Below, piece after piece: positions 13,213-20,923 of a DNA stretch of 25,070 nucleotides. The notes below the pieces were generated by a model. The model was not told where the DNA came from and did no database searches. It saw only the letters and a list, made by a program, of their open reading frames with translations. Both the position numbers and the translations under genes were made by a program. Every line of letters begins with the position of its first letter. Within the stretch, counting starts at the first letter, position 1. The stretch spans positions 1 to 25,070 of IMG/VR virus record IMGVR_UViG_3300049739_000416. One strand, given 5' to 3'. The stretch comes from a virus.

Positions 13213-15114
13213 CTAGGTAAAGTTTTTATTATGTACTACTATTCCATTTGCAATATATGAGTGTAGTTTTTCAACAGTAATATTATAAACTCTTTCTTCT
13301 GAATCTGACCTTACAATTCCTATTGTATTAATCTCTTCCCAATTACCATCTCTTAGAATAGAATCACCAACACTCAGAACTTTAGGTTCTTGTATTGATT
13401 TATATGGTTCATCATTAGGATTTGGTACCAGTGATTTCCAACCATCTTTTGTAAGGAATGGATGTTCTGGTGTAAACTCAATACCAGTATCGTTGATTGT
13501 GTATAGTGATGGCTCATCTCCTAAAGTTTTACAAGCATCACCATGACCTCCAACAGTATGTCTGTGGTCTATTGCACTAACAACAGATGATTCAATTGAA
13601 TTACCATCCCAACCCAATACCTCATCTCCTACTACAATATCTTCAATGTTTTTTGTATCACCATTAGCTAATGATATTTGTGTTCCTGCTGCGAAACAGG
13701 TTATGTTGTGTAGTATGAATCCCAATCCACCAATTGTAGAACCATCAGTTACTAAGATATCCGCGGTTTCAACGTTTACGTTATATGTACTACCTGTTGC
13801 AGTGCTGAGGAAAATCATATATGATTCATCTATTGATATAAGACTACCAGTAGCTGATACTAAATAATCAGAAGAGTTTTTTACTTGAGTAGCTGGTTTA
13901 AATTTGGTTGTATCCGAACCTGAATCATATACAAGTAATTTAGCACTTGTTGGAATATATCGATACTCATCATCACCTGTTACTTTTATTTGAACTAATT
14001 CATTTGAAGCCATAGAGAATGTTGCAAATGATTCGATTACAGATGAGGTTGGTTCTGAACCACTAGCAAATGAATATCCACTTTGTTCCCATCCCATAAA
14101 ATCATTTAATTCACCTGTATCAGGTAATCCGTTTATATAGTACGATTGTACTAAACTACCAGTTTCTAAATCATCCATCGAGATAGGGTCTCCACTGGAT
14201 GAAATAATTCTTTCTGTTTCAAACAAATCACCTTGAAGATGTTGTTCCTTTTTTATAGTTGTAGAAAATTCGTAAAAATGCTTTTGGTTAACCGCATCAG
14301 CATTAGTGAATTGAGTATCATTTATCTCAATAGATGATGGCAAACTTAACATAGCTTGTGTATTATATGTACCAATGTTTATCGTAGATAATGTTCCACC
14401 ATAAACTATACTATAATGTTTTACACTTTGAGCTACACCATCAGTTATAGAATCATTGTGTATTTCAAAATTAGTAACAATTCTATCGGTACTCTCTGAT
14501 AAAAGTAGGTTTACCTTTTCTTCATCAGTTGAACCATTTTTTAATTTTAAGAAAGCTACACTAGATTGTTGTGCAGTTGATTTCATTACTAAATCAGGAA
14601 GGTTACTTGAATTAGTTTCTCTATTTAAAGAATCTATAAATACATCTTCTCCATCTATTGAACTTGAGAACCAAAAAGGAATTGCATTAGATGAAGTGTT
14701 TTCATTAAACAATCTAAGTGAAGATAAGTTGTTTTTAGCATATATGGAATCTAATATAGCATTTTCATCATAAGCTAATCTAAGTATAAATTTACTTTCA
14801 TCATCATCAGGTGATGTTGGATATATTGCATCGAGTGTTTCTTCGTGTTTTACGAAAGAAGTTATTGATGATACATTATCACTTATTGATTGAGATAAAG
14901 CTTCAACAAAATCCGAATGGATTAGTGGCTTATAAACTACTTCAAATGTATCAATTGTAGTTGTATGTTCATCTATTATAGTATGTAGTGGAGATAAATC
15001 TAAATAATTTTCTATAAAATCTTTAGACATACCAGCATCGGTATTTATTTCTAAAAATTTATATCCACCAGATGAATCCTTTACAAAATCAGTTGATATT
15101 AATGTACCTTTCAT
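13213..15114 (-). CDS. Virion structural protein with C-terminal Hint (intein-like) domain
   Basis: A 633-aa protein. Residues 1-472 are Ser/Thr/Asp-rich and beta-like, starting MKGTLISTDFVKDSSGGYKF and LEINTDAG, a start seen in structural proteins of marine T4-like phages. Residues 473-633 form a Hint domain: Cys473 begins CFAAGTQISL (block A), TPEHPFLT holds the block B His, and VYNITVEKLHSYIANGIVVHN forms blocks F/G, ending His628-Asn629. Only KNFT follows, and position +1 is Lys, not Cys/Ser/Thr. Splicing is therefore unlikely; N-S shift with cleavage before Cys473 and Asn cyclisation, as in bacterial intein-like domains, is expected. AAAGGAAA precedes the ATG. Confidence 0.82.
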   Translation of the reverse strand: MKGTLISTDFVKDSSGGYKFLEINTDAGMSKDFIENYLDLSPLHTIIDEHTTTIDTFEVVYKPLIHSDFVEALSQSISDNVSSITSFVKHEETLDAIYPTSPDDDESKFILRLAYDENAILDSIYAKNNLSSLRLFNENTSSNAIPFWFSSSIDGEDVFIDSLNRETNSSNLPDLVMKSTAQQSSVAFLKLKNGSTDEEKVNLLLSESTDRIVTNFEIHNDSITDGVAQSVKHYSIVYGGTLSTINIGTYNTQAMLSLPSSIEINDTQFTNADAVNQKHFYEFSTTIKKEQHLQGDLFETERIISSSGDPISMDDLETGSLVQSYYINGLPDTGELNDFMGWEQSGYSFASGSEPTSSVIESFATFSMASNELVQIKVTGDDEYRYIPTSAKLLVYDSGSDTTKFKPATQVKNSSDYLVSATGSLISIDESYMIFLSTATGSTYNVNVETADILVTDGSTIGGLGFILHNITCFAAGTQISLANGDTKNIEDIVVGDEVLGWDGNSIESSVVSAIDHRHTVGGHGDACKTLGDEPSLYTINDTGIEFTPEHPFLTKDGWKSLVPNPNDEPYKSIQEPKVLSVGDSILRDGNWEEINTIGIVRSDSEERVYNITVEKLHSYIANGIVVHNKNFT

Positions 15115-15132
15115 TTTGTTTCCTTTGTTTTA

Positions 15133-15140
15133 TATAAATA
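15133..15140 (-). promoter_or_regulatory. Candidate late-type promoter box TATTTATA (structural gene 15114)
   Basis: TATTTATA on the gene strand, 19 nt before the 15114 ATG of a probable structural, hence late, gene. Same box and distance class as at 13003 and 4396. Confidence 0.38.
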
Positions 15141-15142
15141 TA

Positions 15143-15496
15143 TTAAATCAAACTTTTGAGTGTTTGAGGCTGTTTTAATTTCTTTTTTATTAGGTTTTCT
15201 TTATAACCTTTTATCTTAGAACACATTCTGTAATCTTCGTTTTTTAAAAACCATTTCATAGCTATATCATAAACTTCATTAAAATCGTTTTTAGAAATTG
15301 ATATTACATTTCCAGCATTAGGATGTATAAGTAAAACTATTTTTGTTTGATTGTTTCTATTAGCTCTATTTATGTTTTCACATATCTGATTAAATACATC
15401 ATTTCCACGAGATTCTAAAAATGTTTTTATTCTAGGACTATCTGAGTTATCAAGATACTTTCTCCAATCCACTGTGTTAAATACTCTAGCCTTCAT
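15143..15496 (-). CDS. Hypothetical protein, 117 aa
   Basis: The ATG at 15496 lies in the end of the upstream gene (ATGAAGGCTAG arrangement); a TTG two codons earlier is less likely. The product starts MKARVFNTVDWRKYLDNSD, with a central hydrophobic strand (TKIVLLIHPNAGNVISI) and a basic C terminus (YKENLIKKKLKQPQ). Placed between two likely virion genes, so it could be a small structural or assembly protein, but no family is recognised. Confidence 0.65.
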   Translation of the reverse strand: MKARVFNTVDWRKYLDNSDSPRIKTFLESRGNDVFNQICENINRANRNNQTKIVLLIHPNAGNVISISKNDFNEVYDIAMKWFLKNEDYRMCSKIKGYKENLIKKKLKQPQTLKSLI

Positions 15497-16502
15497 ATCC
15501 AATTCCTATCTTTACTTTGTTATATTTATCAAGTAACCTTTTTCCATTATACAAATCAAATACTAAATAAGAAAAATAAGTACCTATCCAATTTGTAAAC
15601 CTACCCTTACTCGTTGGGGCTTTAACAACACCCATTTTATATCCCATATATTCTGTCCATGGTTTAAATAACCAATATGCTAGTTTTGTATGTTTAGGAT
15701 TTTTTCTCATAAATTTAACAACCTTTCGTGCCCACATCTGATATCCAATTACCAACTTAGGGTCTGATTCAAACATTAGTTCACCATACCTTTCATCAGC
15801 ATCCCATAGTTCTTCAGATAAAAACCCTTGTCTATATAATTCATTACAAATAATCTTTCTTCCACCACCATCTCCACTTGAATTGAAAAGTGGTGTTGTA
15901 AATGGTGGGTAGTTTATTGTATCTATTGGTTGCTGTGGATTAGTATCTGATGTTGTAAAGTATGATAAATCAGGTATAGGTTTATCTACAATAGTTGTAG
16001 TAACGGGTGGTGATGTTGATTCAACAGGAGGTTTTGGAATATCTTTTTCAGGTCTGTTTCGTATTGAATCAAATAACCCACCACCTCTAGGCTTACCAAC
16101 ACCCTTTGAAGGTGGTTGTGTAGCAGGTGCTTCAATAGATGGAGGAGCGGATTCAAGAGTACTTGTAATTTCTTTTGTTTCCAAAGTCCAACTTCCTAAA
16201 CTACCTGCGGATAAAACAGATTCATCACCAGAAGCTGGAGTAGATAAATAATCCATAAAACTTCTAAATTCAGCATCTTGGTTTATGTTATCATTTACTC
16301 GAACTTGAGCATACTCTTCAGCATCTGTAAATTGTTTATTTCTCCAATATCCATCTACTGCTTTTTTTAAATTTTCTAATATCTGTGGATGTCTTTGTGA
16401 TGGTGAACCTGCCTGTATAGTAATAGACGATGGAAACTTTTTAGCGGTTTCCACCTCTAGGTTTTTTCTTAACTCATCATAATCTTTTTTCTTAACTGCC
16501 AT
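15486..16502 (-). CDS. Probable phage tail/virion protein with proline-rich linker and conserved C-terminal domain
   Basis: A 338-aa protein in three parts: a charged N-terminal region (about 1-95); a low-complexity Pro/Ser/Thr/Gly linker (about 96-215, with PATQPPSKGVGKPRGGG and PPVTTT); and a compact C-terminal domain (about 217-338) with KIICNELYRQGFLSEELWDAD, DPKLVIGYQMWARKVVKFM and WTEYMGYKMGV. This last domain (I-C-x-E-L-x-R-Q-G, then G-Y-x-x-W-A, then P-W-x-E-x-M) recurs at the C termini of phage structural proteins; its role is not known to me. The gene precedes the 117-aa and Hint-protein genes. A near-match TATTTATT lies just before the ATG. Confidence 0.65.
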   Translation of the reverse strand: MAVKKKDYDELRKNLEVETAKKFPSSITIQAGSPSQRHPQILENLKKAVDGYWRNKQFTDAEEYAQVRVNDNINQDAEFRSFMDYLSTPASGDESVLSAGSLGSWTLETKEITSTLESAPPSIEAPATQPPSKGVGKPRGGGLFDSIRNRPEKDIPKPPVESTSPPVTTTIVDKPIPDLSYFTTSDTNPQQPIDTINYPPFTTPLFNSSGDGGGRKIICNELYRQGFLSEELWDADERYGELMFESDPKLVIGYQMWARKVVKFMRKNPKHTKLAYWLFKPWTEYMGYKMGVVKAPTSKGRFTNWIGTYFSYLVFDLYNGKRLLDKYNKVKIGIGYEG

Positions 16503-16542
16503 ACTATAATAAATATACAGTATTGAAAATTACTATTTAGAA

Positions 16543-16704
16543 TTACTTGGTCAATTGATAGAAGGCTTTTTCAATAGAACCATCAAATGATAATGTTCTA
16601 TCATCATCTCTTAACTTTTTAGATAAATCAAATACCTCATGAAAGATACCAAGAGAGTGGGATTCATATAAAAGTCCTTCTGTAAATTTAGATGTTGTTG
16701 ACAT
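16543..16704 (-). CDS. Small hypothetical protein, 53 aa
   Basis: ATG at 16704, TAA at 16543-16545. The product starts MSTTSKFTEGLLYESHSLGI and ends with a DGSIEKAFYQLTK segment. It fills the interval between the deaminase gene and the structural gene on the operon strand. HSLGIFHEVFDLSKKL is a plausible amphipathic helix. No family recognised. Confidence 0.58.
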   Translation of the reverse strand: MSTTSKFTEGLLYESHSLGIFHEVFDLSKKLRDDDRTLSFDGSIEKAFYQLTK

Positions 16705-16732
16705 GATTAAGGTGTATTTGTATTAATAAGTA

Positions 16733-17191
16733 TTACAACCCACCATATTCATCATCATAAAACTGAATATTTATTCCAGCTTCTTCTAACATTGAGAAAC
16801 TTCTGTGATAGTTTTCTTCCCAATGGTCTCCTTTAGTAGTAACACCTCTTTCACAAAAGATTCTTGTGATACCAGCATTTATGATTCCTCTTGCACAATC
16901 TGAACAAGGGATTCCACAACTAAGATACATAGTAGTTCCTTTGGTAGATACTCCTATTCTTGCTGCGTTGTAGATAGCATTTCTTTCAGCGTGTTCAAAC
17001 CAATAATACTTCTCTGGTCTTTCTTGTCTTTCTTTTAGATTATCTTGTAATCCTCTTGGGAATGAATTGTAACCAGTAGATACAATTTCTTTATCCTTAC
17101 CAACAATGATTGCACCAATCTGTGTACTTTCATCTTTGGATTTAAGTTTGACTGTGTGAGCCAGTGTTCTAAAGTATTCTACCCATCTCAT
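16733..17191 (-). CDS. Deoxycytidylate (dCMP) deaminase
   Basis: A 152-aa zinc-dependent deaminase that converts dCMP to dUMP for thymidylate synthesis. The catalytic H-A-E motif is FEHAERNAIYNAA (His67, Glu69) and the second zinc motif is GIPCSDCARGI (Cys96, Cys99). YNSFPRG (41-47) is the substrate-loop motif of the dCMP deaminase/ComEB family, and the N-terminal MRWVEYFRTLAHTVKLKSKD also fits. The length is normal. Overlaps the oxygenase gene upstream by 4 nt. It complements the nucleotidase at 5669-6187 in shaping the nucleotide pool of an AT-rich phage. Confidence 0.92.
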   Translation of the reverse strand: MRWVEYFRTLAHTVKLKSKDESTQIGAIIVGKDKEIVSTGYNSFPRGLQDNLKERQERPEKYYWFEHAERNAIYNAARIGVSTKGTTMYLSCGIPCSDCARGIINAGITRIFCERGVTTKGDHWEENYHRSFSMLEEAGINIQFYDDEYGGL

Positions 17192-17724
17192 AATATATAA
17201 GTATTATCTTTAAGGTTTTTAGCATACAACCATATTACCAAACTATATCGTGTACCTTTTGTTATTTCCAATACTTCATGAGGTTTGGTTGAATCTATTA
17301 GAATTACATTACCAAGTTCTTTACTACAAATAGTAGGCTCATTATTGGAGTAGGTTACCAATTCACCACCATCGTATTCATGTGCATCTGATAATTGTAT
17401 CATTATGGTTAATGTTCTTTCACTCTTACTACTACCATCTATGTGTTTTTTAAAATAAGAACCCTTTTCGTATTTTATTATTACACAATCGTTTTCAGGA
17501 AAACTTTTAACGTTTAGTTTTTGTAATGGTTTTTTTAAAAGTTCAAATACACGAGAACCACTAACATAACAATCTTTTGTTTTTTTGGTACTTTGAACTT
17601 TCGTCTTACTATGTGAATTAGAATTCCAATAAAGAGAAGATGGATGAAATGAAAATCTTCGTGATATCAAACTTAATACTTTATTACAATCTTGCTTAGT
17701 AAGTAACTTTTCTTGTTTAAACAT
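17188..17724 (-). CDS. 2OG-Fe(II) oxygenase, prolyl-4-hydroxylase type
   Basis: A 178-aa protein with the complete facial triad and cosubstrate residue: KKHIDG (His94, Asp96), DGGELVTY (118-125), TKPHEVLEI (distal His149) and GTRYSLVIWL (Arg159). The spacing is typical of the P4H-like family. Phage members are widespread in marine myoviruses, but their substrates (virion proteins, host proteins or modified bases) are not established. Overlaps the 67-aa gene by 8 nt and the deaminase by 4 nt. One of four oxygenase-like genes in this window. Confidence 0.88.
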   Translation of the reverse strand: MFKQEKLLTKQDCNKVLSLISRRFSFHPSSLYWNSNSHSKTKVQSTKKTKDCYVSGSRVFELLKKPLQKLNVKSFPENDCVIIKYEKGSYFKKHIDGSSKSERTLTIMIQLSDAHEYDGGELVTYSNNEPTICSKELGNVILIDSTKPHEVLEITKGTRYSLVIWLYAKNLKDNTYIL

Positions 17725-17920
17725 TTTCCCACTCTATTTCTTCTACTAATTCACAAAACCAATATGTTCCTTCTCTTTGAACTTTAAATGCAGTATCAAC
17801 TCCTAACCATTCTTTAATCAAAGGAGCACTTTTAACTCTATCAATTGGTATTACTGCGTGAATAATATAAAGGTTATCATTAATATATCTTGCTTTTCTT
17901 CTATGAGAGGGAAATATCAT
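17717..17920 (-). CDS. Hypothetical protein, 67 aa
   Basis: Starts MIFPSHRRKARYINDNLYII, then VIPIDRVKSAPLIKEWLGVD, and ends in an acidic segment (CELVEEIEWENV). Predicted alpha/beta. It directly follows the tRNA-Gln gene (13 nt between the mature 3' end and the ATG) and overlaps the oxygenase gene by 8 nt. No family recognised. Confidence 0.6.
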   Translation of the reverse strand: MIFPSHRRKARYINDNLYIIHAVIPIDRVKSAPLIKEWLGVDTAFKVQREGTYWFCELVEEIEWENV

Positions 17921-17932
17921 AATTTGTTTTTG

Positions 17933-18005
17933 TTGTCCCGACAGGTCTCGAACCTATACTCTTCTGGACCAAAACCAGACGTGTTACCAATTACACCACA
18001 GGACA
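17933..18005 (-). tRNA. tRNA-Gln (TTG)
   Basis: A 73-nt cloverleaf. Acceptor TGTCCTG pairs with CGGGACA; the anticodon stem/loop TCTGG-TTTTGGT-CCAGA gives anticodon TTG; GGTTCGAGACC is the T arm. U1-A72 is typical of tRNA-Gln. CCA is not encoded (A then CAA). Confidence 0.93.
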
Positions 18006-18010
18006 TTTTG

Positions 18011-18084
18011 TGGAGGATATCGGATTCGAACCGATGACCCCTACGGTGCAAGCGTAGTGCTCTAGCCAACTGAGCTAATCCCCC
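18011..18084 (-). tRNA. tRNA-Ala (TGC)
   Basis: A 74-nt cloverleaf. GGGGGAT pairs with ATCCTCC (one G-U), D arm GCTCAGTTGGCTAGAGC, anticodon arm CTACG-CTTGCAC-CGTAG with anticodon TGC, T arm CGGTTCGAATCCG. CCA is not encoded. The G3-U70 pair identifying tRNA-Ala is present (third acceptor pair is G-U). Confidence 0.95.
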
Positions 18085-18088
18085 TTTT

Positions 18089-18174
<86 letters not shown>

Positions 18175-18179
18175 TATGT

Positions 18180-18560
18180 TCATAATTTTAGTAATTGTTT
18201 AACTTCTTGTTTCTCAATAGAACCTATCTTATTACCAACTGTTAGGAAAATTGTTCTACTACTATCCCAATCATATTTGTCTAATGTATAGTTTTCTGTA
18301 ACAATAATTCCTTTAGATTTTTTATTCAGTTTTTTTATATTTGATTTAAAGGATGTGTTAAATTCTTTTTTAGATATAACTAATCGTAAGTATGATTTAG
18401 TAAGTACCCCTCCGATATAACTACCCTCTGAGTTTCCATCTTCAAATAAAAATACTACGTTATCACTATCCGCTGATAACTTAAACTTCTCCCCTACAAA
18501 GTTTTGTGAACTGAGTAAAGAAGAAGTTAATAGTAGTATAAATAAAAATACCTTATTCAT
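18180..18560 (-). CDS. Exported hypothetical protein, 126 aa
   Basis: Begins [20 protein letters not shown], a clear Sec signal peptide with probable cleavage near SSQ-N (no lipobox Cys). The mature part is small, basic and beta-rich ([16 protein letters not shown], then [17 protein letters not shown]) with a Lys-rich helical region ([12 protein letters not shown]). The ATG overlaps the stop of the DUF805-like gene by 1 nt. The stop lies 6 nt before the tRNA-Ser 5' end, so mRNA and tRNA share a transcript. No family recognised; periplasmic location is inferred. Confidence 0.68.
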   Translation of the reverse strand: MNKVFLFILLLTSSLLSSQNFVGEKFKLSADSDNVVFLFEDGNSEGSYIGGVLTKSYLRLVISKKEFNTSFKSNIKKLNKKSKGIIVTENYTLDKYDWDSSRTIFLTVGNKIGSIEKQEVKQLLKL

Positions 18561-19039
18561 TATCCAATATGTTTTTCAACTTTTGAATTACCAAATAGTA
18601 AATAAAAACTCCATACTAATGATACTAATAAACATACTATGTAGATAGGACTATCAAGTGGACTTACAATTGGTAATGTATTCTCTAAATCGAAATTACC
18701 TCCACCATTAGGATTTAATCCCTCTACTACAAATGAGAATAAAAATGTTAGTACAGTTAGTAATGTTGCTTTGTTAGGAAAGAATGCATTTATTCTTTTA
18801 TATGTTGTTGCTAGTGAAAACCAAATCATTGGTATCGTAAGTAACCCTCCTAATAAAATAAGAATACCAGCTAATAGTGAATTTCCTCCTGCAGCAATTA
18901 TCCCTACTCCTACTCCAATAAAGATTGCCATTGGAATAACAAATAGTAACATTGCTAATCCTCTTAGGAAATAATCTGTTCCATTGATGGTATTTTTGAA
19001 TTGAAAGTATTTACCAAACTTCTCTTTTAATTTAATCAT
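18560..19039 (-). CDS. DUF805-like membrane protein, 159 aa
   Basis: Four hydrophobic segments: about 27-50 (RGLAMLLFVIPMAIFIGVG), 55-77 (LLAGILILLGGLLTIPMIWF), 91-108 (ATLLTVLTFLFSFVVEGL) and 131-150 (PIYIVCLLVSLVWSFYLLFG). An N-terminal KFGKYFQFKNTINGTDYFLR and LATTYKRINAFFPNK after the second helix resemble the DUF805 family, where an Arg-rich motif follows the second helix. Function unknown. Sits between tRNA-Thr and the exported protein. Confidence 0.65.
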   Translation of the reverse strand: MIKLKEKFGKYFQFKNTINGTDYFLRGLAMLLFVIPMAIFIGVGVGIIAAGGNSLLAGILILLGGLLTIPMIWFSLATTYKRINAFFPNKATLLTVLTFLFSFVVEGLNPNGGGNFDLENTLPIVSPLDSPIYIVCLLVSLVWSFYLLFGNSKVEKHIG

Positions 19040-19060
19040 AATTGTGTTTTAAAAAATTAG

Positions 19061-19134
19061 AGCCTTTAGAGGGACTCGAACCCACGACCTGTTGATTACA
19101 AATCAACTGCTCTAGCCAACTGAGCTATAAAGGC
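19061..19134 (-). tRNA. tRNA-Thr (TGT)
   Basis: A 74-nt cloverleaf. GCCTTTA pairs with TAAAGGC, D arm GCTCAGTTGGCTAGAGC, anticodon arm GTTGA-TTTGTAA-TCAAC with anticodon TGT, T arm GTGGGTTCGAGTCCCTC (one mismatch allowed). CCA is not encoded. Confidence 0.94.
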
Positions 19135-19157
19135 AAACTATTGTTCAATTTAATATC

Positions 19158-19520
19158 TTACATATTCATTCTTAATCTGTAAGATTCTTCTTCTATTTTC
19201 TCGATTCGTTTCATCAACTCTTCGTTGGTAGGTGGAATCATACCTGTTAATTTAGATTCTAATTTATCTAACCTCGAATCTAATTGTCTTTGTAGTGATT
19301 GGTCGATACCAACCATATTTGAATTTATATCTTCAACATCACTATCAATTCTTTGATGTAAATCTCTATCGAGTTTATATACCATTCGTTCAGTATCCTC
19401 CACAAAGGATTCTACATAATTTAACTTTTTTTTTCCATTAAATACACCACTCACCGAATACCCCAAAAGGAATATTAAGATTGATGAGAATGCACCTATT
19501 ACAATATAAAGTGTTTCCAT
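19158..19520 (-). CDS. Membrane-anchored coiled-coil protein A, 120 aa
   Basis: Begins METLYIVIGAFSSILIFLLG, one N-terminal membrane segment, then a charged coiled-coil-like body (VEDTERMVYKLDRDLHQRID, DSRLDKLESKLTGM, EELMKRIEKIEEESYR). The layout is shared with the neighbouring 103-aa protein (both start MET[LF]YI, both have an RID[ST]-[DE]V stretch), so the pair probably arose by duplication. An i-spanin has this plan, but so do many phage membrane proteins; no specific motif decides. Confidence 0.65.
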   Translation of the reverse strand: METLYIVIGAFSSILIFLLGYSVSGVFNGKKKLNYVESFVEDTERMVYKLDRDLHQRIDSDVEDINSNMVGIDQSLQRQLDSRLDKLESKLTGMIPPTNEELMKRIEKIEEESYRLRMNM

Positions 19521-19537
19521 AATTTTATTTTTTTTAA

Positions 19538-19849
19538 TTAATTTTTAGTTTTTCGAAGTTTACTGATAGTATCTTCGAGTTCGTTGATTTTGTTTTCGGT
19601 AATATTCATAATGTTATTAAAGTTTCCATTAGCTGCATTAACTTCAGTATCAATTCTATTTTTGATTTTTTGTAATTCAGCTTCAAGTGTTCCTTCTAAT
19701 GAACTAACCTCACCTTGTAAATCTTCAAACTCACCAAGTACTTCATCATTCTTCTTTTTTAAATTTGAAATAACAAATACACTATAAATTACAGCAGCAA
19801 CTACAAGTGTAAATAATACCCCAAATCCGAATATATAAAATGTTTCCAT
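19538..19849 (-). CDS. Membrane-anchored coiled-coil protein B, 103 aa
   Basis: Begins METFYIFGFGVLFTLVVAAV, a single membrane segment to about residue 29, followed by a continuous charged helix (NLKKKNDEVLGEFEDLQGEV, LEAELQKIKNRIDTEV, ITENKINELEDTISKLRK). Probable paralogue of the adjacent 120-aa gene, 17 nt downstream. The predicted topology is short cytoplasmic start, one helix, long coiled coil. Could form a hetero-oligomer with its neighbour. Confidence 0.65.
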   Translation of the reverse strand: METFYIFGFGVLFTLVVAAVIYSVFVISNLKKKNDEVLGEFEDLQGEVSSLEGTLEAELQKIKNRIDTEVNAANGNFNNIMNITENKINELEDTISKLRKTKN

Positions 19850-19895
19850 ATTTTTATTTTTTTAAATTAAACAATATTTCAAAGAACAATAGTTG

Positions 19896-19967
19896 TAGCC
19901 CCTAGGAGAATCGAACTCCTCTTTCTAGGATGAAAACCTAACGTCCTAACCGATAGACGAAGGGGCC
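19896..19967 (-). tRNA. tRNA-Glu (TTC)
   Basis: A 72-nt cloverleaf. GGCCCCT pairs with AGGGGCT (G1-U72 wobble), D arm TCGTCTATCGGTTAGGACG, anticodon arm TTAGG-TTTTCAT-CCTAG giving TTC, T arm GAGGAGTTCGATTCTCC. CCA is not encoded. Closely resembles Bacteroidota tRNA-Glu. Confidence 0.94.
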
Positions 19968-20001
19968 GTTGTATGTGAATATATATATAAGTATATATAA
20001 A

Positions 20002-20751
20002 TTAAATTATAGGTTGCTTATATTGAATCGTTGGTATATTTAAATGTTTACATATTTCTTTCATAATAGCAATATGTCCATCAACTGTAAGATGTGTATC
20101 TTGTTGTTGTGTTAGTTTGTTTTTTATTGACCATTTTAACATAGAGTATTCTCCATCAATTGAAAGAAAATTATTGTTTAAAAACAACGAATCATCATAA
20201 CTAATATCAGGCCAGTATAAATAAAGAATATCATTACCACTATCCTTTACCTGTTTTGTTAATTCATTTATTTTGTGAGTAAGTTCATGAAAAGTATTTT
20301 CTTCATCATAAAGATGTGTTAGGTAAAATTCATACCACTTAACTAGTTCATCCATTTCTTCTTTATCTAATCCACTATCCCACCATCTTTGTGCACCATA
20401 CACACTAACTGAACCTATTTCATGGGTTTGAATTTCAAATGAAACTTTATCATCTTTAATATTTGGTTCTATGTTAACTATTGCTGGTTGGAAATCTAAC
20501 CACTTTTTATTAAGAGTACAATAATGAGATACTCTATGTAAGTGGGTTAGTTGACATATAAATAAAGTATCACTTATACCACCTCTTATTTGTTCTTTTA
20601 CATTTCTGATAATGGTATCATTCGATTGACCTGGCCAAGCTAGATTGGAAACTTTAAGATTAGGTGAACTACCAAGCATATTAGGATATGCTTCTTTGAC
20701 TCCAGATATCTGAGAATAAGAACAACCTGTAACTATTATGTTAGTCATCAT
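20002..20751 (-). CDS. SGNH-like hydrolase with GCS nucleophile motif, 249 aa
   Basis: Starts at the ATG at 20751 (or the adjacent ATG at 20748), giving MMTNIIVTGCSYSQISG. The frame extends to 20859, but that part only shadows the neighbouring small gene. The nucleophile motif is GCS rather than GDS, with the Ser kept. AWPGQSNDTIIRNV is the G-x-S-N/D-x-x-I motif seen in the other two SGNH proteins here, CQLTHLHRVSHY is the third strand with the conserved Arg, and DTHLTVDGHIAIMKEI carries the D-x-H pair. Longer than the other two by a central helical insert (KEEMDELVKWYEFYLTHL). Substrate unknown. Confidence 0.72.
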   Translation of the reverse strand: MMTNIIVTGCSYSQISGVKEAYPNMLGSSPNLKVSNLAWPGQSNDTIIRNVKEQIRGGISDTLFICQLTHLHRVSHYCTLNKKWLDFQPAIVNIEPNIKDDKVSFEIQTHEIGSVSVYGAQRWWDSGLDKEEMDELVKWYEFYLTHLYDEENTFHELTHKINELTKQVKDSGNDILYLYWPDISYDDSLFLNNNFLSIDGEYSMLKWSIKNKLTQQQDTHLTVDGHIAIMKEICKHLNIPTIQYKQPII

Positions 20752-20923
20752 CGTAGTGATTCCAATTTTTTTTATGTTTACCTTTTCGAGAATATTCTTT
20801 ACTAGATTTGTGAACTTTTTCAGTAGTCTTTTTACCAATATGATGAGAGGCCTCACCATAGCTCATATCATCCCAACTCAACTTCTCTTGATATGGTTTC
20901 TTTTTCTTCTGTTGTTTCATCAC
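20741..20923 (-). CDS. Small highly charged protein, up to 60 aa
   Basis: Lys/His-rich product ending GKHKKNWNHYDDD. The start is uncertain. ATGs at 20923/20920 give a KKKKPYQEKLSWDDMSYGE start that overlaps the 62-aa gene by about 55 nt. The ATG at 20866, 1 nt after that gene's stop, gives a 41-aa version starting MSYGEASHHIGKK and fits the tiling of the other genes. The SWDDMSYGEA segment looks protein-like, so the longer form is kept. Overlaps the SGNH gene start by 11 nt. No family recognised. Confidence 0.5.
   Translation of the reverse strand: MMKQQKKKKPYQEKLSWDDMSYGEASHHIGKKTTEKVHKSSKEYSRKGKHKKNWNHYDDD

Noticed and set aside
13213-13698. A true splicing intein in the virion protein
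   Set aside because: Only four residues follow the terminal Asn and +1 is Lys, so there is no C-extein nucleophile; no homing endonuclease domain is present either.
14456-14773. A 105-codon plus-strand frame opposite the virion protein
   Set aside because: Shadow of the Ser/Thr-rich structural protein; the real protein has a recognisable start and a Hint end.
20752-20859. N-terminal extension of the third SGNH protein
   Set aside because: The extension (Lys/Leu-rich, no SGNH features) is the other-frame reading of the small charged gene ending at 20741; the SGNH block I lies just after the ATG pair at 20751/20748.
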